A stretch of DNA of 64,000 nucleotides from Maribacter sp. PR1. GTDB taxonomy: Bacteria > Bacteroidota > Bacteroidia > Flavobacteriales > Flavobacteriaceae. A program made the translations under genes and the position numbers. Positions 63,927 to 64,000 of the stretch are shown in pieces (within the stretch, counting starts at the first letter, position 1; the number at the start of each line of letters is the position of its first letter). The stretch is taken from positions 186,001 through 250,000 of the forward strand of contig NZ_JAQPCG010000001.1 in the NCBI RefSeq assembly GCF_028464145.1, read 5' to 3'. The notes beneath the pieces are model-generated. The model saw only the letters and a list, made by a program, of their open reading frames with translations. It searched no databases and was not told the DNA's origin.

Positions 63927-64000
63927 TTTTTGCAGTTTGGACCAAAAATCCCAAATCACGACCCCTACGCTTACTGCAATATTTAAGGAGTGTTTGGTCC
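63924..64000 (-). CDS. SpoU-family tRNA/rRNA methyltransferase, C-terminal end only
   Basis: The minus-strand frame open to the window edge reads TKHSLNIAVSVGVVIWDFWS, then KLQK and stop. This is the terminal helix of SpoU/TrmH-type 2'-O-methyltransferases (SLNIAVSVG motif). Only about 25 residues are visible, so the specific target cannot be named. Confidence 0.75.
   Translation of the reverse strand, partial: TKHSLNIAVSVGVVIWDFWSKLQK

Overview
The window looks like ordinary chromosome from a marine-type member of the Flavobacteriaceae (Bacteroidota). The evidence is AT-rich DNA, promoters of the Bacteroidota type (a TAnnTTTG box, sometimes with TTG/TTTG about 19-21 bases upstream), and lineage-typical genes: a hypoxanthine phosphoribosyltransferase-adenylate kinase fusion, a FolK-deoxynucleoside kinase fusion, DUF5723, DUF6089, DUF7033 and DUF2797 proteins, and the nadK-DUF6089-uppS-bamA-ompH-ompH cluster. 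The genus cannot be fixed from the sequence alone. I found no tRNA, rRNA, insertion sequence, prophage or CRISPR array. No gap between genes exceeds 300 bases; the longest non-coding stretch is 31729-32001.

Layout. 1-3.7 kb: an arylsulfotransferase-like lipoprotein cut at its start by the window edge, a secreted unknown, rlmB and a rhomboid protease. 3.9-12.5 kb: rarA, then a long minus-strand run of envelope unknowns, yjjG, a polysaccharide deacetylase-like gene, radC, a small membrane protein and mpl. 12.6-23.8 kb: cupin and SDR genes, then a locus with a giant alpha-2-macroglobulin, a Cys-rich/carboxypeptidase-regulatory membrane protein, a transglutaminase-like protein and a convergent LytTR response regulator/histidine kinase pair. 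23.7-31.7 kb: small membrane proteins, DUF4136, a potassium channel, obgE, an unlisted 45-residue protein, hpt-adk, purKE and an M3 peptidase. 32-39.7 kb: a rhodanese lipoprotein, an ECF sigma factor with a tiny zinc-finger partner, a UbiA-like membrane protein, gcvP, and a three-gene cassette (ketoacyl synthase III-like, methyltransferase, glycosyltransferase) preceded by a perfect 40-base palindrome. 39.8-48.6 kb: outer-membrane biogenesis genes (ompH x2, bamA, uppS, DUF6089), nadK, a CBS protein, pdxJ and a hydrolase. 48.6-64 kb: a holin-like protein, tig-clpP-clpX, a hydrolase, a lipoprotein, an AraC sensor, GH3, DUF2797, AsmA, a queuosine-precursor transporter, sppA, folK-dNK and the tail of a SpoU methyltransferase.

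How the genes fit together. Most are housekeeping: purine synthesis and salvage (purK, purE, hpt-adk), proteostasis (tig, clpP, clpX), envelope building (bamA, Skp-like chaperones, uppS, mpl, asmA, sppA) and cofactors (pdxJ, nadK, folK). The most distinctive part is 13.7-23.6 kb. There the macroglobulin gene and the Cys-rich/carboxypeptidase-regulatory gene share a 27-base upstream element (21 of 27 identical, same offset from the start codon), and both proteins carry pieces reminiscent of the N-terminus of SusC-type receptors. A two-component pair sits next door. I read this as a candidate envelope-surveillance regulon; the regulatory link is inference.
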